In this document: in pieces, positions 8,878 through 16,703 of the stretch
Layout: each line of letters starts with the position of its first letter
Position numbering within the stretch: position 1 is the stretch's first letter
Assembly (NCBI GenBank): GCA_964440115.1
Contig: CAYTPV010000004.1
Coordinates: forward strand, 310,001 to 374,000
From: JAEWWD01 sp964440115
GTDB taxonomy: Bacteria > Bacillota > Clostridia > Christensenellales > CAG-138
Direction of reading: 5' to 3'
DNA length: 64,000 bases
Program-made: the position numbers and the translations under genes
Notes under the pieces: generated by a model
The model's input: only the letters and a program-made list of their open reading frames with translations
What the model was told of the DNA's origin: nothing
The model's database searches: none

Positions 8878-8920
8878 TTGACAAACTAACGAACGTTAGT
8901 TATACTAACGATTGTTAGCA
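8878..8920 (+). promoter_or_regulatory. Promoter and twin dyad operator of the TetR-family gene
   Basis: TTGACA (8878-8883) and TATACT (8901-8906) are spaced by 17 nt. Two related dyads overlap the promoter: ACTAACGAACGTTAGT (8884-8899), filling the spacer, and ACTAACGATTGTTAGC (8905-8920), starting in the -10 box. This is the layout of an autoregulated TetR repressor binding as two dimers. Confidence 0.85.
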
Positions 8921-8942
8921 AACGTGCTGACCGGAGGATGAT

Positions 8943-9584
8943 ATGCATACAAGAGAAAGAGTTTTACTTGAAGCGCTGGCGCTTTTTTCTGAAAAGGGGT
9001 ATGAAGCCGTTTCTGTGCGCGATATTGCCCGCGCGGTCGGCGTGAAAGAAAGCTCCCTCTACAACCACTTTAAAAATAAGCGTGATATCTTTGACTCCAT
9101 TATTAATGAGTACGCCCAGAGGGGGACGGAGCTCTTTGGGCAATTCAATATTATGGCAGCGGATGGAAGCTTTACGGCAGACAGCAAAACGATTGCGGTT
9201 TACCAGCAAATGACGCCTGAACAGTTTGAAGCGATGGCGGGGTTCATATTTGATTACTATTTTACCGATGAAATCAATGTTAAGCTGCGCAAAATGCTTA
9301 CGATAGAACAATACAGAGGCCCAGAAGCAGCCAAGCTGTACAGAGATATCTCGTTTGATAACAGCCTGGAATATCAGGAAAGGCTCTTTGTTGAACTGAT
9401 GAAGGCGGGCAGTTTTGTGCAGACGGATCCCCAGGTGCTGGCGTTGGAATTCTTCGCGCCAATTTATCTGATATTCTGCAAATTCGATAATGACGAGCAG
9501 AGCATGCAGCAGGCAAAAGAATTATTTATGCGTCACATCAGGCATTTTAATCAATTGTATACGATACAAAACGGCAGAAGTTGA
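8943..9584 (+). CDS. TetR/AcrR-family transcriptional regulator
   Basis: This 213-residue protein has an N-terminal TetR helix-turn-helix: ALALFSEKGYEAVSVRDIARAVGVKESSLYNHFKNKRDIFDSII (residues 8-51). The remaining helical part is a ligand-binding domain of no recognisable sub-family. GGAGG lies 7 nt before the ATG. Twin dyads in the promoter suggest autorepression. The next gene, 50 nt downstream in the same direction, encodes a flavin-dependent reductase, the most likely co-regulated target. The inducer is unknown. Confidence 0.9.
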   Translation: MHTRERVLLEALALFSEKGYEAVSVRDIARAVGVKESSLYNHFKNKRDIFDSIINEYAQRGTELFGQFNIMAADGSFTADSKTIAVYQQMTPEQFEAMAGFIFDYYFTDEINVKLRKMLTIEQYRGPEAAKLYRDISFDNSLEYQERLFVELMKAGSFVQTDPQVLALEFFAPIYLIFCKFDNDEQSMQQAKELFMRHIRHFNQLYTIQNGRS

Positions 9585-9634
9585 AGCTGAAACCTTTATT
9601 TTTATGTACATTTCAATTTGGGGGAGTAGTAGTT

Positions 9635-10348
9635 ATGAAAATCACGGTAATCAACGGCAGTATGCGGCACGGGAACACCTGGCAATGTGCGGATCTTATT
9701 ATGAAGGAACTTGCTAGCGTAGAAGAAACGGAAATTAAGGAATTCTTTTTACCCCGGGATATGCCGCATTTCTGCTGCGGCTGCTTTTCCTGCTTCTTCA
9801 ACGGTGAGGATACCTGCCCGCATGCACAAAGTGTACAGCCTATCGCTGAGGCGCTTTTAAACGCGGATTTGATCGTACTGAATTCTTCTGTTTACGCTCT
9901 GGATGTGACAGGGCAGATGAAGGCGCTGCTGGATCATCTGTGCTACCAGTGGATGAGCCACCGTCCCAACCCGCGCATGTTCAATAAAGTGGCGCTGACT
10001 GTGGTAACGACTGCGGGTGCAGGGCTTTCGCACGCCACAAAAACGCTGCGCAACAGCCTGCGGTTTTGGGGAGTAAAGCGTATTCATTCCTTTAAGGGTG
10101 CTGTTGCTGCATCCAAATGGAGCGAGATCACCGAAAAGAATCAGGCGAAGATTAAAAAGGAAACTGCAAGAATAGCGCGGCGCGTTGCACACGATGTGAA
10201 GAACGCGAAAAAGCTTCCGTCTCCTCTTATACGCGGCATAATGATGAAAGCCATGGCGGGCGCCATGCACAAATACGAGAATTGGAACCCGCGTGATCTT
10301 CAGTATTGGGAGAGCAACAACTGGTTTAAGGGCGTTAACAGGATCTAA
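9635..10348 (+). CDS. NAD(P)H-dependent FMN reductase / flavodoxin-fold oxidoreductase
   Basis: This is a 237-residue protein of the NADPH-dependent FMN reductase family. It starts KITVINGSMRHGNTWQCADLI, where the GSxRxGNT-type loop binds the FMN phosphate. A Cys-rich segment FCCGCFSCFFNGEDTCPH (about residues 46-63) resembles the compact cysteine motif of iron-sulfur flavoproteins, so an Fe-S cluster is possible. NSSVYALDVTGQMKALLDHL follows the usual flavodoxin pattern. The ATG at 9635 has GGGGGAG 8 nt upstream, and earlier in-frame codons have no ribosome binding site. It lies behind the TetR gene and is probably co-transcribed. The C-terminal 60 residues are basic and of unknown role. Confidence 0.85.
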   Translation: MKITVINGSMRHGNTWQCADLIMKELASVEETEIKEFFLPRDMPHFCCGCFSCFFNGEDTCPHAQSVQPIAEALLNADLIVLNSSVYALDVTGQMKALLDHLCYQWMSHRPNPRMFNKVALTVVTTAGAGLSHATKTLRNSLRFWGVKRIHSFKGAVAASKWSEITEKNQAKIKKETARIARRVAHDVKNAKKLPSPLIRGIMMKAMAGAMHKYENWNPRDLQYWESNNWFKGVNRI

Positions 10349-10465
10349 GCATTTTGCAATACGGACTTCCCTTGAAACCACTGCATACGGGCGGTATACT
10401 TAAGCTGAAAATGCTGCGGTAACCGCCCGTAGCTGTTTGGTTGGAGGGTAATGGGGCTGCTGTAG

Positions 10466-10753
10466 CGGCTGACGAAAGCCGAGGGGAAATATGGTGCGCT
10501 GTATGCGGCGGCAATCGAGGCGAAAGCCTCTGCAGATAGCAAAACGGAGCAGGAAATACAAAAGGCCATACAGGCGCGTGCCGGAAGCCGGACGATCATT
10601 GCCATCGCACTCCGGCTATCCACCATACAGAATGCTGACCAGATACTCATACTGGAAGAGGGCCGGCTCGTGCAGCACGGTACGCACGAGGAATTGCTTG
10701 GGCAGGACGGATTATACCGGCGGTTGAATTTGGCGGCAGAACGACAGGAATGA
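10466..10753 (+). pseudogene. Remnant of an ABC exporter nucleotide-binding domain
   Basis: In the frame ending at the TGA of 10751-10753, the sequence reads like the last 90 residues of an ABC exporter. It has a D-loop region (ASADSKTEQEIQKAIQ), TIIAIALRLSTIQNADQILIL where a normal H-loop would be AHRLSTI, and GRLVQHGTHEELLGQDGLY. The switch histidine is replaced by Leu. Walker A, the signature motif and the membrane domain are absent, and no start with a ribosome binding site precedes it. This is a decayed 3' end of a former transporter gene. The bases before it (10349-10465) hold only a long inverted repeat (10387-10395/10422-10430). Confidence 0.8.
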
Positions 10754-10783
10754 CATGCCGACTGGGCAAAAAGGAGGGGGCAT

Positions 10784-11284
10784 ATGATCGGGGACGTCAT
10801 CACGGCAATGATCGGGTATTACAAGGGGGATGCGCGGCGCATCAACCACTTTCTCAAGGTGTTTGCTTTTGCGAAAAGCATTGGCGAACTCGAAGGGCTT
10901 GCGCCCGAGGCACAGCATATTCTTGAGGTGGCAGCGGTGACGCACGATATCGGTATCAAGCCCAGCGAGCAGAAATACGACAGCTGCGCCGGTGAATACC
11001 AGCAGATTGAAGGCCCGCCCGTCGCTCGTGAAATGCTGAAAAATCTCGGCCATGCGCCGGAAGTGATCGAAAGAGTATGTTATCTGATTTCAAAGCATCA
11101 TACTTACACCAATATTGACGGGCTGGATTATCAGATACTCGTTGAGGCGGATTTTCTCGTAAATCTGTTTGAGCATGAGTCTAGCCTGTCAGCGGTGCTT
11201 ACTGCACGAAATAAAGTATTCCGAACGCCGACCGGTCTTCGGTATCTGGATGATCTTTTTTTGCAGACAACGGCAAATGACTGA
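10784..11284 (+). CDS. HD-domain hydrolase
   Basis: This 166-residue protein is of the HD superfamily. The metal-binding residues appear as INHFLKVFAFAK (first His, about residue 22), VTHDIGI (HD, about 52-53), ISKHHTYTNIDG (His pair, about 103-104) and a later VEADFLVN Asp. Proteins of this small type are phosphohydrolases, but the substrate is not predictable. GGAGG lies before the ATG. The next gene starts 47 nt downstream, so co-transcription with the alcohol dehydrogenase is possible. It overlaps no other gene. The upstream ABC remnant ends 30 nt before. Confidence 0.85.
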   Translation: MIGDVITAMIGYYKGDARRINHFLKVFAFAKSIGELEGLAPEAQHILEVAAVTHDIGIKPSEQKYDSCAGEYQQIEGPPVAREMLKNLGHAPEVIERVCYLISKHHTYTNIDGLDYQILVEADFLVNLFEHESSLSAVLTARNKVFRTPTGLRYLDDLFLQTTAND

Positions 11285-11331
11285 TATTGTGGGGTAACGT
11301 GTCCTCAATAAGTAACAGATATGAGGTGAAA

Positions 11332-12432
11332 ATGGTGGAGTTCCAATTCAGGTCAAAATCTAACATGTTTTTCGGGGCGGGATGCGTGCGTTCAAACGCC
11401 AAGAGCTGGCTGCTGGGCAAACGCGCTTATATAGTCACCGGTAAATCCTCCGGCCGCCTGAGCGGGGCGCTGGCGGATGTGGAAGCAGTATTGGAAGCAA
11501 ACGGGATTGCGCACGATGCGTATGAGGGCATTGCCAACAATCCAACTCTGGAACAGTGCCGCGATGTCGCAGCGCTGGCCCGGAATATGGAGGCCGACTT
11601 TATCATTGCGATAGGCGGGGGATCGCCGCTCGACGCCGCCAAGGCGGTCGCCGTACTGGCTGCGGAGGACATCTCCACAGAAGAGCTGTATACGAACGTC
11701 TATCGTTCTGTGCTTCCCATCGTCGCTATTCCGACTACAAGTGGTACCGGCAGTGAAGTCACGCCCTGGTCCGTGCTTACGCGCACGGATCTTCAGACGA
11801 AGCGTTCGTTCGGCAATGACAAAACGTTGCCCGTAGTGGCGCTCCTTGATCCGAACTACACGAATTCGCTTTCTCACCGCGTTACTCTGGATACGGCGCT
11901 CGACGCGTTCACGCATTGCTTGGAAAGCTTTCTGAATAAGAAATCGTCTCCGATCACGGATGCGTACAATCTCGAAGGCATGCGCAGATTCGGGGCCTGC
12001 ATGGACGCGCTTGAAAAAGGGGAGCTCGACGGCATACGCGAGGAGCTTATGCTCGTCTCTCTGCTGGGCGGTTTGTCCATTGCGCATACGGGTACGACCA
12101 TCATGCACGGTATGGGGTATCCATTGACATATTACTGCGGCATGACGCATGGCGAGGCGAACTGTGCGACGATGCCTGCATATTTACGGCTGACGGATCG
12201 CGTGCTTCCTCACAGACTGTCATCTGCGCTGCAGGCGCTCGGCATGGGCGTTGAGGAGCTATCGGCATATGTAAGACGCACAATACCCCTTACGCTGAGT
12301 ATTACCGACGAGCAGATCTGCCATTTTTCAGAACAAACCATGCGGCAGAACAGCGTAAAAAATATGGCCTATATTCCCGAATTGGGCGAAGTGGAGTCTC
12401 TGTATCGGGAGTCTTTTCGGCAGCCATATTAA
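11332..12432 (+). CDS. Iron-containing (type III) alcohol dehydrogenase
   Basis: This is a 366-residue member of the Fe-ADH family. The N-terminal NAD(P)-binding half contains the GGGSPLDAAKAVAV loop and IPTTSGTGSEVTPWSVL. The metal-binding half has LDAFTHCLESFL and THGEANCATMPAY, with further His at HTGTTIMHGMGYP, which together supply the Asp/His ligands. It interconverts alcohols and aldehydes or ketones; the natural substrate is open. I chose ATG 11332 (GAGGTG upstream), since the frame before it has no signal. Motifs are complete, so the enzyme is likely active. A terminator lies 130 nt downstream. Confidence 0.92.
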   Translation: MVEFQFRSKSNMFFGAGCVRSNAKSWLLGKRAYIVTGKSSGRLSGALADVEAVLEANGIAHDAYEGIANNPTLEQCRDVAALARNMEADFIIAIGGGSPLDAAKAVAVLAAEDISTEELYTNVYRSVLPIVAIPTTSGTGSEVTPWSVLTRTDLQTKRSFGNDKTLPVVALLDPNYTNSLSHRVTLDTALDAFTHCLESFLNKKSSPITDAYNLEGMRRFGACMDALEKGELDGIREELMLVSLLGGLSIAHTGTTIMHGMGYPLTYYCGMTHGEANCATMPAYLRLTDRVLPHRLSSALQALGMGVEELSAYVRRTIPLTLSITDEQICHFSEQTMRQNSVKNMAYIPELGEVESLYRESFRQPY

Positions 12433-12540
12433 CGCTTAAAATCAATCACAATTAGTTCACTTTGCGTTCATTCGGGGTTCATCAACAAGGTTTATTCTTA
12501 AACCAGTCAAAAGGAAACGCTGATGACACCCCCCCATACT

Positions 12541-12597
12541 CACTGGAGTAACTGCCAGTGTCACCCTCCGGGCTCCCCACCGGAGGGTGTTTCTTTG
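12541..12597 (+). terminator. Hairpin pair with terminator after the alcohol dehydrogenase gene
   Basis: CACTGG/CCAGTG (12541-12546/12555-12560) is followed by the stronger stem CACCCTCCG/CGGAGGGTG (12562-12570/12581-12589), then TTTCTTT. The rest of 12433-12640 shows no gene. Confidence 0.8.
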
Positions 12598-12647
12598 TAT
12601 ATTGTCTTCTTTGTGTTGCTGATCGAGACCGAAGACTCTAAAAAGTA

Positions 12648-12676
12648 TTGCATACCGCTTGGCTTCATGGTATAAT
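12648..12676 (+). promoter_or_regulatory. Sigma-A promoter of rpsT
   Basis: TTGCAT (12648-12653), a 17-nt spacer and TATAAT (12671-12676). Transcription should start near 12683, just before the folded leader. Confidence 0.85.
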
Positions 12677-12686
12677 TTCGTTTGTT

Positions 12687-12737
12687 CGGGCAAAACCATG
12701 TTTTCATGGCCTGTCAGGAATTACCTGAAGGTGCCCG
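12687..12737 (+). ncRNA. Three-way-junction leader RNA upstream of rpsT
   Basis: Outer stem CGGGCA/TGCCCG (12687-12692/12732-12737) encloses two perfect 5-bp hairpins, CCATG/CATGG (12696-12700/12705-12709) and TCAGG/CCTGA (12714-12718/12724-12728). It sits at the predicted 5' end of the mRNA. A compact junction in a ribosomal protein leader suggests autoregulation by S20, but this is inference from structure only. Confidence 0.6.
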
Positions 12738-12784
12738 ATTACCTGCGCAACGCGATTGCAGCAACTGGACAGGGGGTGAATCAT

Positions 12785-13051
12785 TTGGCAAACATCAAAT
12801 CCGCAAAGAAACGGGTGGGCATTACCGCAAAGCAGAATCTGCGCAACCGTATGGTGACCTCTGCGGTCAAGACCTCCATCAAGAGGTATGACCAGGCTTT
12901 GGCAGCCGGCAATGCGACAGTGGCGGAAGCGGCATATATAAATGCTGTCAGCATCGTTGACAAAGCGGCGGGCAAGGGCGTTATCCACAAGAACGCAGCG
13001 AACCGTAAAAAGGCCCAGCTTGCGCGTAAGCGTACCGCGGCAGCTAACTGA
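12785..13051 (+). CDS. rpsT: 30S ribosomal protein S20
   Basis: This 88-residue basic protein starts ANIKSAKKRVGITAKQNLRNRMVTSAVKTSIKR after the initiator, the canonical S20 N-terminus. It ends GVIHKNAANRKKAQLARKRTAAAN. It binds the 5' and 3' minor domains of 16S rRNA early in assembly. The start is the TTG at 12785, with GGGGGTG 6 nt upstream. Non-AUG starts are common for S20 and often part of its autoregulation. A strong promoter and a folded leader precede it and a terminator follows, so it is a single-gene unit. Confidence 0.96.
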   Translation: MANIKSAKKRVGITAKQNLRNRMVTSAVKTSIKRYDQALAAGNATVAEAAYINAVSIVDKAAGKGVIHKNAANRKKAQLARKRTAAAN

Positions 13052-13070
13052 ATTCCCCTTGATGATAATG

Positions 13071-13103
13071 AAAAGGCCCTCGTGTAAACGAGGGCTTGTT
13101 TCG
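13071..13103. terminator. Terminator between rpsT and the convergent DtxR-family gene
   Basis: The perfect stem GCCCTCG/CGAGGGC (13076-13082/13089-13095) is flanked by A- and T-rich runs, so it may work on both strands. Confidence 0.8.
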
Positions 13104-13134
13104 TTGTTTTATTTACAGGCAAAGTTCTATATTG

Positions 13135-13515
13135 TTAGTGCTGCGGGGCGGACGCCCTCTGCACATGCTTGCTGATGCAATCAAAGGTCTGCGGGCTGAT
13201 GACGTGTTCGATGCGGCACGCGTCCGCCAGCGCGGTCTCTTCTTCAACACCCAGAGCCATCAAATAAGTGGAAAGCACATTGTGGCGGTTGAAAGTGCGT
13301 TCTGCTATTTCCTGTCCTTCGCCGGTAAGCGTGATAAACCCGTTGTTGTCCATGAGAATATATCCGTTTTCACGCAGCCGTTTCATTGCGTAACTGATGC
13401 TGGGCTTGGAGAAATGCAGTTCGTTGACGATATCGATCGAGCGCACCTGCCCTTTCTCTTGGGAAAGCTTCAGGATGGCTTCCAGATAGTTTTCGGCAGA
13501 TTCCTGAATCTTCAT
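13135..13515 (-). CDS. DtxR/MntR-family metal-dependent transcriptional repressor
   Basis: This is a 126-residue protein of the iron/manganese-dependent repressor family. The N-terminal winged helix reads MKIQESAENYLEAILKLSQEKGQVRSIDIVNELHFSKPSISYAMKRLRENGYI. The metal-binding dimerisation domain follows, with RHNVLSTYLMALGV and ADACRIEHVISPQTFDCI, which contain the Glu/His/Cys ligand pattern. The C-terminal SH3-like domain of full DtxR is absent, as in MntR-like short forms. It probably senses Mn or Fe. No metal transporter lies next to it, so its targets are elsewhere. It converges with rpsT. Confidence 0.9.
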   Translation of the reverse strand: MKIQESAENYLEAILKLSQEKGQVRSIDIVNELHFSKPSISYAMKRLRENGYILMDNNGFITLTGEGQEIAERTFNRHNVLSTYLMALGVEEETALADACRIEHVISPQTFDCISKHVQRASAPQH

Positions 13516-13697
13516 TTCATGTTCCTCCGTCAGTAAATTCCATCAGTACTATTCCACAACACTATACCATACTTGCAGGTCGATGTTCAAATAGCAGCGC
13601 AAACTTGCGTAAAATCATTCTTACGAGTGGCTTTTTGGCAATAGGAATAAGTTGTTTGCGTCAAAGCACACTAATGAAAAAAGGAGGAAATATACTT

Positions 13698-14126
13698 ATG
13701 AATGGAAATACGGAACTGCTGAGCTTCGTTTATCAAAACGCACAGATGGGCGTCGAAACAATCGACCAGCTGACGGGCATTACGCAAGACGCAGAGTTTA
13801 AGCGCCACTTACAAGCGCAATATGAGGAGTATAAGGGCATATTGTCTGAGGCGAAGCGGATGTTCGAAATGGAAGGAAAGGACGAAAAGGGATTAAGTGC
13901 CTTTGAGAAAGTACGCACGTATTTGATGATCAGTTTGGAGACCCTTGGCGACAAATCCACTTCGCATATCGCGGAAATGATGACGATCGGAAGTACGATG
14001 GGAGTCATACAGGCGATCCGCAATATCCGGAAGTATGAGCACGCGCAGGCGGATATTCTCAACCTCATGAAGCGGCTGCTCCGATTCGAGGAGGATAACA
14101 TTACGCAGCTCAAAAAGTTTATTTAG
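13698..14126 (+). CDS. Small helical-bundle protein, ferritin-like
   Basis: This 142-residue, almost fully helical protein starts NGNTELLSFVYQNAQMGVETIDQLTGIT. Four long amphipathic helices are evident, with Glu/His residues spaced as in DUF2383-like or ferritin-like bundles (for example RHLQAQYEEYKGI and RKYEHAQADILNLM). I do not recognise a defined function. The ATG at 13698 has AAAGGAGG 10 nt upstream; the frame remains open for 30 codons before it without another good start. It stands alone, divergent from the DtxR-family gene, and is closed by a terminator, which leaves room for metal-dependent control. Confidence 0.7.
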   Translation: MNGNTELLSFVYQNAQMGVETIDQLTGITQDAEFKRHLQAQYEEYKGILSEAKRMFEMEGKDEKGLSAFEKVRTYLMISLETLGDKSTSHIAEMMTIGSTMGVIQAIRNIRKYEHAQADILNLMKRLLRFEEDNITQLKKFI

Positions 14127-14151
14127 AAGCCGCGGCAATAACTCAAATTTT

Positions 14152-14175
14152 AAAGGCGCAAAAACGCCTTTTTTC
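14152..14175 (+). terminator. Terminator after the helical-bundle gene
   Basis: The stem AAAGGCG/CGCCTTT (14152-14158/14165-14171) is followed by TTTT. Confidence 0.8.
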
Positions 14176-14186
14176 ATGCACGATGC

Positions 14187-15089
14187 TTATCGGAATGTCC
14201 TGCATGCCGCGTTCTTTTCTTTGCTGTGGCCGCAGCTGTTTGCGGTGGATTGTATCGCATGAGTGGGGCAGCTTCGAATGCACGCGCCGCAGCGGATGCA
14301 TTCGGGGCTGTTGGGAGTTTGGTAGGCAGGAATGCCCGAAGGGCAGGCGCGCTCACACTTTTTGCACTTCGTACAAGCTTGCTCGTCCACACGGTACCGA
14401 TACAGTGCAATGGGGTTGAATAATCCGTATATGGCTCCTAGCGGGCAAAGGTATCTGCAAAACGGGCGGAATGCCACAATGGAAAGCGCCAGCAGTATAA
14501 ACAGAAGTGCGAGCTTCCAGGCGAACAACCCCCTTGCAGCGGCGCGAAGCCCCTCGTTGAGGCTTGTAAGCGGTATGCCGGCAAATAATGTTCCCGACGG
14601 GCAGATATATTTGCAGAACCACGGAAGGCCCTGCCCAATAAAATCTACAGCCAGCATGGGCAGCAGAATGACAAATACAAGAAGAATCACGTATTTCAAA
14701 TATCGCAATACGCGGTCTCCGGGCAGCGTTTTCATCTTCTTAACGAATGGGATTTTGTAGAGCAGATCCTGCACAAATCCAAATGGGCACAGCCATCCGC
14801 AGACAACGCGGCCGATCAGCGCCCCAAACGCGATCAAAAATGCTGCGACATAGAAAGAAAAGCTGTAATCGCGGGAATTCAATACCGCCTGCAGCGACCC
14901 GATGGGGCATGCGCCATAAGCGCCGGGGCAGGAATAGCAGTTCAGCCCCGGTACACACACCGATTTCAGTTTTCCTGTATAGATCGTACCGGCTGCAAAT
15001 CCGGGTACATAACTGTTCGTGGCTGCGACGAAGCCCAGCTGCACCCAATGCCGGACACTTTTTTTAGCGGGTTTTATTCGATTAGCCAA
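14187..15089 (-). CDS. Membrane-bound 4Fe-4S protein of the NapH/MauN/CcoG-like family
   Basis: This 300-residue protein has about five membrane helices (roughly 15-35, 75-100, 120-140, 180-200). Between them it has cysteine motifs (CVPGLNCYSCPGAYGACPIGS, VVCGWLCPFG and FCRYLCPLGAIYG). The C-terminal 2x[4Fe-4S] ferredoxin domain reads CTKCKKCERACPSG and CIRCGACIRSCP. Family members pass electrons from the membrane quinone or cytosol to extracytoplasmic redox proteins. It starts with TTG at 15089, which overlaps the end of the upstream small CxxC gene. It is the last gene of a rhodanese-TlpA-CxxC protein-NapH operon. Confidence 0.9.
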   Translation of the reverse strand: MANRIKPAKKSVRHWVQLGFVAATNSYVPGFAAGTIYTGKLKSVCVPGLNCYSCPGAYGACPIGSLQAVLNSRDYSFSFYVAAFLIAFGALIGRVVCGWLCPFGFVQDLLYKIPFVKKMKTLPGDRVLRYLKYVILLVFVILLPMLAVDFIGQGLPWFCKYICPSGTLFAGIPLTSLNEGLRAAARGLFAWKLALLFILLALSIVAFRPFCRYLCPLGAIYGLFNPIALYRYRVDEQACTKCKKCERACPSGIPAYQTPNSPECIRCGACIRSCPTHAIQSTANSCGHSKEKNAACRTFR

Positions 15090-15228
15090 TGCCTATGCAC
15101 TCCAGACAAATGGCGGCGGCTTTTCTTAGCACGGTTTCCGCCTCGCCGCGATAAATTCCAAACGCAAAGAATACTGCTGCCGCCGCCAGCAGCAGTATGG
15201 CGGGCACATTACGCCTGAGGGCGCGCAT
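15082..15228 (-). CDS. CD1871A-family small CxxC membrane protein
   Basis: This 48-residue open frame reads MRALRRNVPAILLLAAAAV at its start and ends AETVLRKAAAICLECIGIG. It has one membrane helix (about 8-25) and a C-terminal ICLEC(I)GIG motif. I recognise this pattern as the CD1871A family of short CxxC proteins of Clostridia. The cysteine pair faces the end of the chain and probably takes part in thiol exchange or cluster ligation. It begins 1 nt after the TlpA-like gene, and its stop lies inside the start of the NapH-like gene, so it is tightly coupled to both. Confidence 0.85.
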   Translation of the reverse strand: MRALRRNVPAILLLAAAAVFFAFGIYRGEAETVLRKAAAICLECIGIG

Positions 15229-15229
15229 G

Positions 15230-15862
15230 CTACTTCACTTCCTCAAGGTATTTATCAATGATCGCCTTCCAATCATCCTCGCTGCGGGAGCCAACCAGCG
15301 GCTCTCCTACGACATTTCCGTTCTTATCCACAAATACGGTCTCAGGTACGGCGGAAACAGCATTCAGCTTAATGCGGATCAGGTCTTCTGACGGAAGCAG
15401 ATGCGTGTAGCTTGCGCCTGTTTTTTGTACAATTTCCTTGGCGAAATCAACTTGTGAGGAAGAAACGGCGCCGGAAGAATCCAGCACGTCCACAACAATA
15501 CCTACGACTTGCATGCCCTTGTTAGCGTATTCTGCGGAAAGCGCGCCCAACCCCGGCATCTCCTCAAGGCAGGGGCCACAGAATGTTGCCCAGATGTTGA
15601 TCATCGTCAGGTCCTTGTTCGAAAACATGTCCTGCGTCACTTCGTTCCCGTTCAGGTCCGTCGCGGTGAATTTTCCAAAGGAAACGCGATTGGTTTGAGA
15701 AGCGGCGGGTGCGGCTGATTCTTCGGGTACGGAAGTTACTTCCGGTACTGCAGCAGGTGTAGTTTCCGGTGTGGGTGTGGCTGTGGGCTTTGGCGCGGTG
15801 CAGCCTGCAACCAGCAGCAGTGACATCAGAGTGAGTAAGAAAGCAATAGCACGCTTATTCAT
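15230..15862 (-). CDS. TlpA/ResA-like thioredoxin lipoprotein
   Basis: This 210-residue protein has a lipoprotein signal (lipobox LLVAGC, Cys21), a Pro/Thr/Ala/Glu-rich tether to about residue 58 and a thioredoxin-like domain. The active site is WATFCGPCLEEMPGL. The cis-Pro region is VSAVPETVFVDKNGNVVG. It is an extracytoplasmic thiol-disulfide oxidoreductase. It stands between a rhodanese lipoprotein and a CxxC membrane protein plus NapH-like Fe-S protein. It may therefore receive electrons through the membrane and reduce a sulfur substrate or protein disulfide. Confidence 0.92.
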   Translation of the reverse strand: MNKRAIAFLLTLMSLLLVAGCTAPKPTATPTPETTPAAVPEVTSVPEESAAPAASQTNRVSFGKFTATDLNGNEVTQDMFSNKDLTMINIWATFCGPCLEEMPGLGALSAEYANKGMQVVGIVVDVLDSSGAVSSSQVDFAKEIVQKTGASYTHLLPSEDLIRIKLNAVSAVPETVFVDKNGNVVGEPLVGSRSEDDWKAIIDKYLEEVK

Positions 15863-15896
15863 AGTTTCCCTCCTTGGTCGTTGGTGGGCATAACGC

Positions 15897-16502
15897 TTAT
15901 GCGTCCAGCCCGGTTACGGTTTCATATGGCCAGTCGATGATACCGCCGAAATCATATACCTGCGTATACCCCATATCAAGCAGTTTTAGAGCGGCCTGTT
16001 CGCTGCGGTTTCCGCTGCGGCAGTAAATCAGTATGACAGCATCCTTATCACCCAACTGTTCGGGCGGTTGATCCGTGATGGTTTCATTCGGTATAAGCAG
16101 TGCGCCGGAAATATGCCCCTGCGCATATTCTTCCTGCGTGCGAACGTCGATAACGAGCACGGATTTGTCCGCATCCATCATGGACTTGGCCTGCTCTGCG
16201 GTGATCTTTTGGTATTCACTCATGTCTGCCGGATTTTCCTCGCTATCTCCGGATGAAGCAATGTCGTTTTCCAGAGTATAACCTTCCGGCAGCGGTTCTA
16301 TTTCCGGCAGGGCGCAGACTTCGCAATCCTCTGAAAACTCGGGAATTGCTACTGCCGTTTGCTCCGGAAGTGCGGATGGGGATGGCAGTATGGCAGGAGT
16401 CGCCTCTGCCGGATGGACGTCCGCATTCACTGTTGAGCATCCATTTAGCATAATCGCAAACAGTAAAGCCAATAAAACATATTGTGTTCTGCGAAATCGC
16501 AT
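15897..16502 (-). CDS. Rhodanese-domain lipoprotein
   Basis: This 201-residue lipoprotein has lipobox ML(N)GC with Cys22 and a Pro/Ala-rich linker. The C-terminal rhodanese domain (about 95-198) has VLVIDVRTQEEYAQGHISGALLIP and the active-site loop YCRSGNRSEQAA, whose Cys carries persulfide in the family. The usual role is sulfane-sulfur transfer, here on the outside of the membrane. It is the first gene of the redox operon. A promoter was not clearly found, although the region 16503-16560 upstream is free of genes. Confidence 0.9.
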   Translation of the reverse strand: MRFRRTQYVLLALLFAIMLNGCSTVNADVHPAEATPAILPSPSALPEQTAVAIPEFSEDCEVCALPEIEPLPEGYTLENDIASSGDSEENPADMSEYQKITAEQAKSMMDADKSVLVIDVRTQEEYAQGHISGALLIPNETITDQPPEQLGDKDAVILIYCRSGNRSEQAALKLLDMGYTQVYDFGGIIDWPYETVTGLDA

Positions 16503-16627
16503 GCATTTCTCCTAATCTGATTAAAGAATTACAGTAAGTATAATGAACGCGCCTGATGCGTGTCAAGGAAAGTGAGCTCTCTACAGCGTGACAGTATCAC
16601 AGACAAAAGTGAAGAGAACTGGCGTAT

Positions 16628-16655
16628 TTGCCGTATGGGGAGCTTGTGGTATAAT
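16628..16655 (+). promoter_or_regulatory. Promoter of the PBP1A-uracil glycosylase operon
   Basis: TTGCCG (16628-16633), a 16-nt spacer and TATAAT (16650-16655). Its position shows that the start of the PBP gene must lie downstream, although the frame is open further upstream. Confidence 0.75.
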
Positions 16656-16703
16656 ACAGGAAACGTATGCCGCCGGCGGGCAGGCAGAGAGGGCTTGACG
16701 CAA

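Noticed and set aside
10387..10430. Inverted repeat ACGGGCGGT/ACCGCCCGT between the flavin reductase and the ABC remnant.
   Set aside because: The loop is long and no T-run follows, so neither a terminator nor a defined element can be claimed.
13598..13609. CGCAAACTTGCG dyad upstream of the helical-bundle gene, resembling the LacI-type operator.
   Set aside because: The half sites are two bases too close together compared with the operator set, and the neighbouring genes do not fit the regulon.
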